DNA from: Streptomonospora alba
GTDB taxonomy: Bacteria; Actinomycetota; Actinomycetes; Streptosporangiales; Streptosporangiaceae
Length of the DNA: 64,000 nucleotides
Direction of reading: 5' to 3'
NCBI RefSeq assembly: GCF_000826685.1
Contig: NZ_JROO01000034.1
Coordinates: 29,351 to 93,350 of the forward strand
Position numbers and translations under genes: made by a program. Numbering within the stretch: position 1 is the stretch's first letter; every line of letters starts with the position of its first letter. Below, piece by piece: positions 25,916 to 36,100 of the stretch. The notes under the pieces are model-generated. The model was given only the letters and a program-made list of their open reading frames with translations, was not told the origin of the DNA and did no database searches.

Positions 25916-27208
25916 ATGCATGATGCCCGCGCGCTGATCGACATGGGTGAAGACGCCGTCCAGAAGCTCGCCCGCCGCGGCTACAAGCTGGATCTGTCTG
26001 CATTGGAGAGCCTCCAGTCCCGCCGCAACCACAGCATCCACACCGCCGACGAACTGCGCGCCGAATCCAAGCAGGTGGCTAAGCAGGTCGGCGAGACCGC
26101 CCGTTCGGGCGGCGATGCCGGCGAGCTAAAGGAGCGCGCCCGCAGGCTCAAGGAGGAGATCCGGGATCTAGAGACCGCCCAGGAGGACCTCGACCGCGAA
26201 CTGCGCGATTTCCTGCTCCAAATCCCCAACATCCCGCTGGATGCGGCCCCCGAGGGCGACTCCGAAGACTTCGCCGTCGAACTGCGCAAGGTCGGAACCC
26301 CGCCGGCCTTCGACTTCGCAGCGAAGGATCACGTCGATCTCGGCGAGGCCATGGGCATCCTCGACTTCGCCCGCGCCACCAAGCTCTCCGGCCCCCGCTT
26401 CAGCGTCGCCCGCGGTATCGGCGCCGCGCTGGAACGCGCCCTGGCCACCCTGTTCCTCGACATCCATACCCGCCGCCACGACTACACCGAATACAGCGTC
26501 CCCTACTTGGTCACGGCGCAGACCATGACCGGCACGGGCCAGTTGCCCAAATTCGAAGAGGACTTGTTCAAGACCGGTGTCGCTGACCGGGACCTCTACC
26601 TGGTTCCCACCGCCGAGGTGCCGCTGACCAACTTGTTCGCCGAGGAGATCATCGCGCCCAAGGACCTGCCGCTGGCCCTGACCGCCCACACCCCCTGCTT
26701 CCGCTCCGAAGCCGGCTCCTACGGCCGCGACACCCGCGGCATCCTCCGACAGCACCAGTTCTCCAAGGTCGAGATGGTGCGCATCTGCGCGGCCGAGGAA
26801 TCCCAGACGGAGATGGCGCTCATGGTCGGCCACGCCGAGGCCTGCCTGAAGGAGCTGGGCTTGGCCTACCGGGTGGTTGAGCTGGCCGCCGGCGACATGG
26901 GTTTCTCCGCCCAGCTCACCCACGATGTCGAGGTGTGGCTGCCCAGCCAGGGCACCTACCGCGAGATCTCCTCGGTCTCCGACTGCGGCACCTTCCAAGC
27001 CCGCCGCGCCGGCATCCGCACCCGCGGCGCCGACGGCAAAACCACCCCGGTGGCCACCCTGAACGGCTCCGGGCTGCCTATCGGCCGCACCCTCGCTGCC
27101 CTGTTGGAGCAGAACCAGCAGGCCGACGGATCGGTGGCGCTGCCCGAGGCGCTCTTCCCCTATCTCGGATTCCGCCGCATCGCGGCGGATGGCACCCCCC
27201 AGGAGTAG
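25916..27208 (+). CDS. serS: Seryl-tRNA synthetase
   Basis: The protein has 430 residues and is full length. The N-terminal tRNA-binding coiled coil spans about residues 25-105 (LKERARRLKEEIRDLETAQE). The class II catalytic core has motif 2 FRSEAGSYGRDTRGILRQHQ from residue 262 and motif 3 NGSGLPIGRTLAALLE at 383-398. GGAGGAG precedes the ATG. All active-site motifs look intact. Its place in a biosynthetic-looking operon suggests a dedicated second copy: either a resistance isoform, as in albomycin clusters, or a supplier of Ser-tRNA for peptide tailoring, as in valanimycin. Whether the genome has another copy is not visible here. Confidence 0.93.
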   Translation: MHDARALIDMGEDAVQKLARRGYKLDLSALESLQSRRNHSIHTADELRAESKQVAKQVGETARSGGDAGELKERARRLKEEIRDLETAQEDLDRELRDFLLQIPNIPLDAAPEGDSEDFAVELRKVGTPPAFDFAAKDHVDLGEAMGILDFARATKLSGPRFSVARGIGAALERALATLFLDIHTRRHDYTEYSVPYLVTAQTMTGTGQLPKFEEDLFKTGVADRDLYLVPTAEVPLTNLFAEEIIAPKDLPLALTAHTPCFRSEAGSYGRDTRGILRQHQFSKVEMVRICAAEESQTEMALMVGHAEACLKELGLAYRVVELAAGDMGFSAQLTHDVEVWLPSQGTYREISSVSDCGTFQARRAGIRTRGADGKTTPVATLNGSGLPIGRTLAALLEQNQQADGSVALPEALFPYLGFRRIAADGTPQE

Positions 27209-27212
27209 CCAC

Positions 27213-28232
27213 GTGCTCGTCGGCGTCTGCGACTTCCCCGGCACCTACGCCTTCCCGCCCCAGGGCTACGGCGGGATCGAGCGGTGGCTGTGGGCCACGG
27301 CCCTCGGCGCCCGTGCCGCAGGCGCCGACGTGCACCTTCTCGGCCCGCGCTGGCGCGACGATCTCGGCGACGACTGGCCCATCCACCCGATTCGTCTGGA
27401 AGAGACCGCTGCGGGTTCCCACCAGGAGAAGGTCCTGCGTGATACGGGCTATGACCTGCTCATTGTCGGCCATGAGTACCCGTCACTGCCTGCGTGGCGC
27501 CGCACGGCCGATCAGCTGGGGTGCGAGGTGGCCACGTTCCAGCACGCACCTGCATTCTCCCACGTTCGCGATGCCTTCGACGGTCACCGCCGACGCCTGT
27601 ACTGCTACTCGCCTCAGATGATGGGCATCTACCGGGACCACCAACCGATCCAGGAACGTGCCGTGCACGCCGGCGCTGATGAAACCGAGCCGCCGGCTAC
27701 CCGCGGCACCGACCTGGTGTGGGTCGGCCGCATCGACGCCGAGAAGGCACCCCACGTGGCCGTGCGCGCCGCTCAACTCCTCACGCGCCATATCCGCCTC
27801 GTCGGCCCCGTCTTCGATGACACCTACCTGCAACGCCATCGAACCCTGCTGACCGCAGAGCATGTGTCGTGGGCGGGTGAGCTCGGCGGGGCGGCGAAGA
27901 CGGCCGCGTTCAGCCAAGCGGGAGTGCTCGTCTACACCGGTGCCCGTGACTACATCGAGGCCGGGGCCGCCGTCTTCGGCGAAGCGCTGCGTGCCGGAAC
28001 CCCGGTGGCAGCCCTTGCGTGGGACAAAGGCACCTGTGCCGACGCGGCCCTGTGCCCGCGGACCGGGGCGGTGAGCACGGTCGATCCCGAAGCCGACGAC
28101 GAGACCGCCGCCCGCGCGCTGGCCACGGCCATCGAGCAGGCAGAAACGTTGTCACCCACCGAGGTCCAGGAGATCGGCCGACAACGGTTCGATGCCCACG
28201 CCCACTTCCAGACGCTTGCCGCCAGGCGATGA
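27213..28232 (+). CDS. Glycosyltransferase family 4-like protein
   Basis: The protein has 339 residues from GTG, preceded by AGGAG. The GT-B fold shows the N-terminal PPQGYGGIERWLWATALGA (about 13-31), a linker strand LVWVGRIDAEKAPHVAV (about 169-185) and a C-terminal donor-site region around EALRAGTPVAALAWDKGTC, with the Glu-rich loop reduced compared with classical GT4 (ExFGxxxxE becomes AVFGEALRAG). It probably transfers a sugar from a nucleotide donor. It is coupled downstream to the AlaRS-like gene and lies 4 bp after serS. Confidence 0.8.
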   Translation: MLVGVCDFPGTYAFPPQGYGGIERWLWATALGARAAGADVHLLGPRWRDDLGDDWPIHPIRLEETAAGSHQEKVLRDTGYDLLIVGHEYPSLPAWRRTADQLGCEVATFQHAPAFSHVRDAFDGHRRRLYCYSPQMMGIYRDHQPIQERAVHAGADETEPPATRGTDLVWVGRIDAEKAPHVAVRAAQLLTRHIRLVGPVFDDTYLQRHRTLLTAEHVSWAGELGGAAKTAAFSQAGVLVYTGARDYIEAGAAVFGEALRAGTPVAALAWDKGTCADAALCPRTGAVSTVDPEADDETAARALATAIEQAETLSPTEVQEIGRQRFDAHAHFQTLAARR

Positions 28233-29230
28233 CGCCCGCCCACGACGTCGGCCGCTTCCCCCACCTGCTGCGCCGCCGACTCGGACCACGCTGGGACATT
28301 GCCGCTGACGGTCCCCGTATTCGGGTCGAGCACGCCGACCGGGCCAGCCCGTACCGACCACCCCGCCGGCATCCCACCTGGGACGAACTGCTGGCCACCA
28401 TCGAAGACGCCTTCGTCCGCCAAGGCGTGGCACGCGACCGCTGCCTCCCTCTGCGGTGGGGACGCGAGACCGACCTAACCATATCCGCAGTCCAAGCCCT
28501 CGACCCGCTGCTCAAGGACGGCACCACACGCACCTACCGGCAGGGGTTCATCCCGCAACCGGTTGTGCGCTTCACCGCCCGCCGCGACGCCGCCGGCGAG
28601 CTCCGTGACGGCTTCACGACGTCCTTCATCAATGTCTCCCGCGTCGAGCCGATCACGGACATCACCGCCTACATCGACGCCATCGACGGCTGGATCAGCG
28701 TGCTCTCGGCCATCGGCCTGCATGCTCGCCACATCTCGATCCTCGGAGACCTGACCGTCTGGCGCCGCGGCGCGGTGTGTGGAACGACGCTGCGCTTCCA
28801 GCACGTTGGCGAAACGATCGGGGACATCGTGCTGCTGTGGAACGCCGACGAGCCGACGCGCGCCGCCATCGACCTGGGCTCGGGGCTGGAACGCCTTGCA
28901 TGGGCGCGTTCCCACCTGCCCTGGACACAGTTGATCTATGGGGGATTCGCCGACTCTGCCCCTTCGGGGGTGTTGGACGCGCTGCGCACCGCCACCTTGC
29001 TGCTGGGCCACGGGATCTCCCCGACATCCCGCGGTGCCGGGGCAGCAACCCGACGAGTCCTCGCCACAATCCCCCGAGAGACCGCATCCCCTGGTGTCAG
29101 CTCGGTCGTGCGGCACTTCCATGGCTACTGGAACGCCGCGGCGCCCCTGCCGGCAGCCTGGCCCGAGATCACACACCAGATCGAACAGGACAGGCTCGCC
29201 AAATCCCGACGTGGCAAGTGGGCCGCCTGA
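28229..29230 (+). CDS. Stand-alone AlaRS-core-like class II protein
   Basis: The protein has 333 residues and overlaps the glycosyltransferase stop (ATGA). The central part has class II synthetase character: TSFINVSRVEPITDITAYID, GTTLRFQHVGETIGDIVLLW and the motif-3-like IDLGSGLERLAWA (about 214-226), close to the AlaRS consensus DTGxGLER. The editing domain, C-Ala domain and tRNA-binding helices of true AlaRS (about 870 residues) are absent. It may activate an amino acid or carboxylate for transfer to a carrier or product. It is the last gene of the operon. Confidence 0.6.
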   Translation: MTPAHDVGRFPHLLRRRLGPRWDIAADGPRIRVEHADRASPYRPPRRHPTWDELLATIEDAFVRQGVARDRCLPLRWGRETDLTISAVQALDPLLKDGTTRTYRQGFIPQPVVRFTARRDAAGELRDGFTTSFINVSRVEPITDITAYIDAIDGWISVLSAIGLHARHISILGDLTVWRRGAVCGTTLRFQHVGETIGDIVLLWNADEPTRAAIDLGSGLERLAWARSHLPWTQLIYGGFADSAPSGVLDALRTATLLLGHGISPTSRGAGAATRRVLATIPRETASPGVSSVVRHFHGYWNAAAPLPAAWPEITHQIEQDRLAKSRRGKWAA

Positions 29231-29623
29231 GAATCGAGACTGCTGGCTGGCGCAGGCATCGTTGAGGCGACACGCGCTAGGACGCCCAGACCGGCATCAT
29301 CGCAGGGCTGCTTAGGAGACTTCGTCGGAGACCCTGCGGATTGCATCGGGGAGTGTGTCGGCGCCCAAGGGCCAGCAGCAGGGTGATAGCGGTGTTGTAT
29401 TGCCCACGGGCTCTGACGCCCACATGCCCCCCACGCTCCGCCCCTACGCTCTCCGACGTGTGCTCTGTGATGCCGTCCTGCGCCCCGGGGCGGCCGTACC
29501 GCCTCCCCAATGGGACTCCGGCTGGTTACCAGGCGGATCGCCCGCCTGACGGGCCATAGGATTCGGTAACACGTGAGTCATACAAGAGATGCCAGTGGCC
29601 GATCGTCAGGGGCGAAGGTACGG
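29231..29623. other. Intergenic gap before the defence island
   Basis: About 390 bp with no convincing gene. Short frames are present but have no ribosome binding site or protein-like composition. It must hold the promoter of the methylase operon starting at 29624; I cannot point to a clear -35/-10 pair. A GTG at 29573 is in frame with the methylase, but GAAGG before ATG 29624 is the better start. Confidence 0.5.
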
Positions 29624-31738
29624 ATGAAGGAGTCGGATCAGTTGAGCTTGGACATCGGTGGACCAGAGGGGGACAGGGCCGCCGAGGATGACGCTATTCA
29701 CTCCTTGGACGACGAGCACACCATCGACTACATCACCAACAAGCCCGTCAAGCTCAAGGGCAAGGAGGTCGTGCGCCAGCGCATTGCCCGGGCTCTGTTC
29801 CACGAATACGGCATCTCGGTCGATGACATGGCGCGCGACTTCCCCATCCCCATCCAGCTTGAGGGGACCCGGCGCGGAACCAAGCGCGCCGATATCGCAA
29901 TCTTCGCGCCCGAGACGGACCACAGACTGGAAAATCTGCAGCGGGTGGTGATCTGCAAACCAGAGCCGCCCCAGGGCCGGTCGGCGACCAAGCTCCGCAC
30001 CTTTGACCAGGCACGGCAGGAAATGGAGGAATTGGAAACACTACTGGGCACGGAGACAACCCCGCAGGTCAAGTACGGGTTGTGGACCAATGGGCTGGAT
30101 TTCTTCTTCCGGGAGAAAAAGTCGGGAAAATTTGGCGCCACGTTCGACGACCGCATCGACTGGCCGTTGGCAGACGACAGTGTCAAGAGCGGCAGCGTCG
30201 CCTCCGCTGCTCGGCTGCGACGGGGCGAGCGCGAGATGCTCAAAACAGCCTTCCGCCGCTGCCACAACTATATCCACGGCAACGAGGGCATGCCCAAGGA
30301 CGCCGCATTCCGACAGTTCCTCTACCTGCTCTTCACTAAGATGCACGATGAGCAGAGCAGCCGACGAGACCATCGCCCTCCGGAGTTCTACGTCCTGCCG
30401 AAGGAGCCGTTCACCGAGGAAGGACGCCAAGCGATCCAGGATCGGATCCTGCGGTTGTTCAGTGAGGTCAAGAAGGAGTATCCACTCTTCGACGACAGCG
30501 ATGTGGTCCAGCTGTCGCCCCGTGCCCTTGCCTTCATCGTCGGCGAGCTCGCCACCTATGACCTGTCGGCCACCGACATGGACGCCAAAGGGATCGCCTA
30601 TCAGGAGCTGGTGGGAACCAACCTACGGGGAGATCGGGGCCAGTACTTCACGCCCTCGGGAGCCGTGGAGCTCATGGTGCAAATCCTGAATCCCCAGGAA
30701 GGCGAGCGTGTCCTGGACCCAGCTTGCGGAACCGGTGGGTTCCTACGGGAGGCGGCGCGTCACCAACTCAATCGCTGGCGGGCGGAAGAGGGAACACTGG
30801 GATCGCCCGACACCGAGGAGCAGGTGCTCGCCCATCAGCAACGTCTGGGCGAATACACCGAACAGTGTGTCTTCGGCGCCGACTTCGACCAGTTCCTCGT
30901 GCGTGCTACCAAGATGGGCTTGATGGCCTCGACTGGCCGGGCAGGCAACATCTTCCACATGGACTCCTTGGCGTTCCCCGGCGGCCATTATCCCGATGCC
31001 GGCGAGGCGCTGCAGCACATACCACTGCCCTCGCGGAAAGATCTCGAAGTCGACGTGGTCATGACCAACCCGCCGTTCGGAACTGACATCAAGATCGAGG
31101 ACCAGGAGATCCTCCGCCCCTTCCAGGACGGGGTCGCACAGTCGTGGACACGCAACAAAGAGACCGGAGAGCTGGAAGCCGGAGACAAGCCGCTGTCCTC
31201 GGCGTCGCCCGAGCAGCTCTTCATCCAGCGGGCCGTGGAGTGGGTGCGCCCGGGAGGCCGGGTGGGCATCGTGCTGCCCAACGGCATCCTCTCCAATCCT
31301 GGTCCCAACGACCAGGCGATTCGCCAGTGGATCCTGGACCACTGCTGGGTGCTGGCCAGTGTGGAGCTACCGGTCGAGACCTTCATTGTGGAGGCCAACG
31401 TCAACATTCTGACCAGCTTGCTCTTCCTGAAGAAGAAGACGCCCCAAGAGAAGAAGGCATCGATCATGCGGAGCGAGGTCGAAGACTACCCGGTCTTCAT
31501 GGCCGTAGCCGAGAAGGTCGGTGTGGACCGCAGAGGAAAGGTGGTCTACAAGCGTCGTCCCGACGGTTCACCCATCGTGGAAGACGTAACGGAGAAGGAA
31601 CGCCTCCGCATCGGCGGCAAGGAAGTGGAACGCACCCTGGTGCGCAAGCAGAAGGTGGTAGACAACGACCTTCCAGAGATCGCGGCCGCTTACCACCGAT
31701 TCCGCGAACAGTACCCGGAGCCGGGAGCGGCACAGTGA
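29624..31738 (+). CDS. N6-adenine DNA methyltransferase (HsdM / MAD2-like)
   Basis: The protein has 704 residues. A type I R-M N-terminal domain is followed by the gamma-class methylase core: motif I VLDPACGTGGFL, motif IV MTNPPFG (catalytic NPPF) and, before motif I, the type I hallmark GQYFTPSGAVELMV. It would methylate adenine in a site chosen by the adjacent S-like subunit (GTGA overlap). There is no HsdR gene nearby; instead a kinase-ATPase and a HerA-type ATPase follow, as in methylation-associated defence systems such as MADS and in BREX. Confidence 0.9.
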   Translation: MKESDQLSLDIGGPEGDRAAEDDAIHSLDDEHTIDYITNKPVKLKGKEVVRQRIARALFHEYGISVDDMARDFPIPIQLEGTRRGTKRADIAIFAPETDHRLENLQRVVICKPEPPQGRSATKLRTFDQARQEMEELETLLGTETTPQVKYGLWTNGLDFFFREKKSGKFGATFDDRIDWPLADDSVKSGSVASAARLRRGEREMLKTAFRRCHNYIHGNEGMPKDAAFRQFLYLLFTKMHDEQSSRRDHRPPEFYVLPKEPFTEEGRQAIQDRILRLFSEVKKEYPLFDDSDVVQLSPRALAFIVGELATYDLSATDMDAKGIAYQELVGTNLRGDRGQYFTPSGAVELMVQILNPQEGERVLDPACGTGGFLREAARHQLNRWRAEEGTLGSPDTEEQVLAHQQRLGEYTEQCVFGADFDQFLVRATKMGLMASTGRAGNIFHMDSLAFPGGHYPDAGEALQHIPLPSRKDLEVDVVMTNPPFGTDIKIEDQEILRPFQDGVAQSWTRNKETGELEAGDKPLSSASPEQLFIQRAVEWVRPGGRVGIVLPNGILSNPGPNDQAIRQWILDHCWVLASVELPVETFIVEANVNILTSLLFLKKKTPQEKKASIMRSEVEDYPVFMAVAEKVGVDRRGKVVYKRRPDGSPIVEDVTEKERLRIGGKEVERTLVRKQKVVDNDLPEIAAAYHRFREQYPEPGAAQ

Positions 31739-33141
31739 AGATCGCGGACATCCACACCCCCGTCAAGGCTGCTTGGTTGGCCGAACAGGGTCTCCGGTTG
31801 GACCCGCGTCCGTATGTCTCCGAAGCGTTCCAGGCCGGTAAGGCTCTGGAGCGCATGCCCGGCACGATGCCGCTGGCCGAGGTGTCCGAACGCATCTTCC
31901 ATCCTGGTATCTCCAGCCGACACTGGACCACTGACCAAGAGCACGGAGTGCCTTTCCTGGGTAGCGCGGCCATTTTCCAGGCCGACCTGTCCCACGTTCC
32001 AATGATCACCAAGGACTCCTTCACCAAGACTCGAGACCTGGCGCTGGAGCCCGGCTGGACACTGATCACTCGCTCTGGAATGTCCGCAGGGCGCATCACC
32101 TGCTCGCGGCCGGACATGGACGGCCAGGCGTGCAGCGAACACGTCATGCGGGTGGTGCCCGACACGAATCGGATCCCGGCAGGTTACCTGTACGCCTTCC
32201 TAGTCAGTCCCTACGGAAAGCCGATCGTGCAGAGCCGGGTGTACGGCACCAGCATCAAGCATCTTGAAGCTCGCCATGTTGCCGACATTCCGATTCCGCG
32301 GTTCGGTGCCGAACTCGAGGATAAGGTCGACGGCCTGATGCAGCAGTCCCTGAAGCTGCGGTCACAGGTTCAGGCGAATCTGGTTAGTGCGACCGAGGAT
32401 CTGTTTCGGAGTGCAGGGATGGCCGACCTCATCAATTTCAACTGGCATGGTCACCGGCGGGATCTGGATTTCTCGGTCCGAAGTCTTCGGAGTCGTTCGT
32501 TTCGCGCACTCAACTATTCGCCCAGGTCTAGGGCGCTGCTGTCACAACTTGGGTCTGTGCCCCATGTCACTCTGGGGGATCTCTGTGCAGGCGGCTTGCT
32601 CAGTACAGGGAAACGGTTCAAAAGAGTTGAAGCGACTCCGAAGGAAGGTGTGCGGCTCATCGGCCAGCGCCAGGCGTTCTGGTCACGTCCATACGGCAGG
32701 TGGATCAACCCGCTTCAGGCTCCGTCGGATATCCGTCCGCCGGACGAAACCGTCCTAGTGGCTGCACATGGCACCCTCGGAGAGCGCGAAGTATACGGCC
32801 GTTCTATCCTAGTCACCGGGAATTGGCTCCAGCACGCCTTTGGTCAAGACTTCCTACGTGTCCGCAGTAAGGATGAGGGCTTCCCTGGGGCTTACTTGTT
32901 CGCGTTTTTCCGGTCTGAGGTCGCCTTCCGCATCCTTCGATCGATGAGCGTGGGTGGCAAACAGCAGGAATATCACCCAGAGCTGCTCCGTAGTCTCCCT
33001 GTCCCTGAGTGCACTCCCGAGGACCGGCAGCGGATCGCGGACACCGTGCGCCAGGCATATCGGTGGCGCGATGAGGCCGATATGCGGGAGGATGAGGCCT
33101 TGTCGCTGGTTGAGGAAGCGGTACGAGAGACGGCGGGATAG
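31735..33141 (+). CDS. Type I R-M specificity subunit (HsdS / MAD5-like)
   Basis: The protein has 468 residues. It has two tandem target-recognition domains separated by a helical spacer: the first with PFLGSAAIFQADLSH and GTSIKHLEARHVADIPIP, the second with LIGQRQAFWSRPYGRWI and GGKQQEYHPELLRSLPVP. Each ends with the typical IPxP/LPVP strand and long helix. It is coupled to the methylase by GTGA. TRD-like regions usually vary between strains, so the recognition site cannot be predicted. It probably guides the methylase and possibly the downstream effector proteins. Confidence 0.85.
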   Translation: MKIADIHTPVKAAWLAEQGLRLDPRPYVSEAFQAGKALERMPGTMPLAEVSERIFHPGISSRHWTTDQEHGVPFLGSAAIFQADLSHVPMITKDSFTKTRDLALEPGWTLITRSGMSAGRITCSRPDMDGQACSEHVMRVVPDTNRIPAGYLYAFLVSPYGKPIVQSRVYGTSIKHLEARHVADIPIPRFGAELEDKVDGLMQQSLKLRSQVQANLVSATEDLFRSAGMADLINFNWHGHRRDLDFSVRSLRSRSFRALNYSPRSRALLSQLGSVPHVTLGDLCAGGLLSTGKRFKRVEATPKEGVRLIGQRQAFWSRPYGRWINPLQAPSDIRPPDETVLVAAHGTLGEREVYGRSILVTGNWLQHAFGQDFLRVRSKDEGFPGAYLFAFFRSEVAFRILRSMSVGGKQQEYHPELLRSLPVPECTPEDRQRIADTVRQAYRWRDEADMREDEALSLVEEAVRETAG

Positions 33142-33143
33142 CG

Positions 33144-36100
33144 ATGGCGCAGATCCTCGGCGGCGGTCCCCCTGTTAACGACGCTGAGCGTGCTGCGATC
33201 AAGCATCTGCGTGACCACGGTCCGCACGAATGGCTGGTTCTGCACAACGTCGAGTTCCCTATCCATGGCGTGAGCAGGGAAATTGACCTTGTGGTGGTGA
33301 CCGGCCACTCTGTGGCACTGGGTGAGGTTAAAGGGTTCCGGGGCAAGATCCGGGTTGCGGGCCGCCGGTGGTTCCCGACGAACGGTGCGCCGTTCGGCTC
33401 GCCGGTACGCACCCTGCGCGGTCATGCGCGGTCGGTGAAGGGTCTCTTGGAGCGGGCCAAGCCCGCGTTGAGCCGGGTGTATGTGGATCATCTCGTGGTC
33501 CTCACCGCTTCCAACGCGGTACTCGAGGATCCGAACAACCTCGCCGATGCGGACGCAAACGATGTCACGAGTCTGGCTCAGCTCATCCCGACCTTGGATG
33601 ATGTATCGCGGGTGCGTACCGGGATGGTTCGGGACCTGCAGCCGTACGGCGATCAAATCATCCAGGCCTTGACCGGTTCGGTGAAGTATCCGACCGGGCC
33701 GCAGCGGTTCGGGAACTGGGAGGTGTCACAGCGCCTCGGCGGCACGGAAGAGGTCACCGAGTACCGCGCGAAGAATCCCTCGGTACCGACGTCCGAGACT
33801 GTGTTGCTGCGGGTGTATCGCGCCGACCCCTTCCAGCCCGAGGATGTGCGGGCGAGTGAGCGTCTGGCGATCGCCAACGCTTACGAGGTGCTGGCGACGA
33901 TGCCCCGCAGTCCGTACATCGTCGGGCAACGCGAGTTCTTCCCCATTGAGGATGAGAGCCGGTTCGTGCTCGTACTCGACGATGTGGGAGGAGAGTCGCT
34001 GCAGCTTCTGCTCGACGATCCGCGGCGACCGCTGGGCGGCGACACCAAACTGCGGATCATCCACGACATCTTGCGGGGGCTTCGCCACGCGCACGGACAT
34101 CGGGTGCTACATCGCGCCCTGTCGCCGGCGGCGGTATTGGTGTCGGGCGGTGGGAAGGCCGTGCTGACGGGTTTCGACCACGCTCGCCCCGAGGCGCCGC
34201 GCGATCACACGGTCGTCGACCGGCTTGCCGACGTTTTGGACCCGGCATATGTGGCTCCTGAATGTCAGGACCATCCGCAAGGCCTTGGCCGTGCATCGGA
34301 TGTCTACGCCGCAGGGATGCTCTCATTCCGGATCCTGACCGGGGAGCTTCCTTTCACGAGCAGCACCGACCAGGCGACGCGGCGCAGCGAGCTGCCGGCG
34401 GAGGTGATGGAGGCGGCCGGAGTTCCCGCTGAGGTGGCGACGCTGTTGCAGCGGATGTGTGCCTTGGATCCTGCCCGGCGCCCGAGCGCGGCCGACGCCG
34501 CCGAGACGTTGCGCCGTGTCACCGGTGCGGGTGGCGGCGAGTGGCGGGGTGATGACAGCACACCGTCGGGTGTCGACTATCGGAACCTGTCCGCGGATCA
34601 TCAGCTGACCCGCAAGTACACCGTGCGGCGTCAGCTCGGTTCGGGGAGATTCGGCACCGTGTACCTGGTGTACGACAATCTCGCCGCCGAGGACCGCGCT
34701 ATCAAACTCGTGCTGCGAGATCGCGAGTCGTGGACCGAACGTGCCCGGCAGGAGTATCAGGTCCTCCTCGGCCTCGAACCCCACCCCAACGTCGTTCGGG
34801 CGGAGAACGCGGACTACCTTCCCGACGGCACCCCCTACCTGGTGTTCGAGTATCTGGACGGCAAGGATGTCGCCGAGGTGGTGCAGGAGCGGCAATTGGG
34901 GGCGGCCGACGCGCTCAAGCTCGGCATCGACATCGCCCGCGGATTGGTCTTCTTGCACGGCAACGGCGTCTTTCACTGCGACGTGAAGCCGCGGAACCTC
35001 ATGTGGACCGACCAGGGCGGCAAGATCGTGGATTTCAACGTCGCGGTCACCGCCGACTCCAGCATGTCCCGGGCAGGGGGCACCAGCCGTTATGCCCCGC
35101 CGGATATGCGGATCGCGGGCCCACCGAGTGCCGAGGTCCTGACCGACCGGGACGTGTACGGCCTGGCGCTGACCTTGTATCAGCTCGTCACCGGCGGGGA
35201 CTGGCCATTCCAATCCAGCTACCCCGCAGCAGGTGAGGAGCCGGCCCCGCCCTCCGAGCACAGCGGCCGCGGACTGCTCTCCGAAGACCTCACCACAACA
35301 TTGGTGAAGGCGCTTTCGCCCCTGCGCGGGGACCGATACGCGAGCTCTGCCGAGCTCCTCGCCGCCTTGGAGTCGGTCGATGCGGTGCATGCACCCCCTC
35401 CGCAGATCACCACTCCGCCCTCACCGCTCCCCCCTGACGACACCAATCCGTTCGTCGCGCACCTGCAGTCGCTGTACAGCCAGAGCCCACTCAGCAACGC
35501 CGGAACGCGAGGCGAAGACCCCTACGGGCTTTATGTGCCCACTTTCTTGGACACACGGTTGGAGCCGGCAGTTTTCGCGGGCCAACATCGGCTCGTGGTG
35601 GTCACCGGAAACGCCGGAGACGGCAAAACCGCGTTCCTCGAACACCTGGTGAGTACTGCCCGCGAGAAGCACGGGATCGAGGATGAACGGCTGTCCGCCA
35701 ACGGGGCGGAGGTGCGCCTGCGCAGCGGTCTGCGGTTGCGCACCAACCATGACGGCAGCCAGGACGAAGGCGAGAAGGCCAACGATGAGGTATTGCGGGA
35801 CTTCTTCGCCCCGTTCGCGGGAGACTCCCCTGAGGTCGACGGCCAAGAGACGCGACTGATCGCCATCAACGAAGGACGATTGGTCGATTTCCTCACCAGT
35901 CACGAGGGACGTTTCGCCTGGCTGGCCGAAAGGATCCGCGCAGGGCTGGCCGGTGAGCCCGACGCCGATGGCGTCGCGGTAGTCAATCTGAATCGGCGCA
36001 GCGTGGTCGCAGACGTCGAGGGCGTGGGGGGTGACCATGAGGCCATCTTCGACCGGATGCTGCGGCGAATGACCCACGAGCGCTTTTGGGAGGCGTGTAA

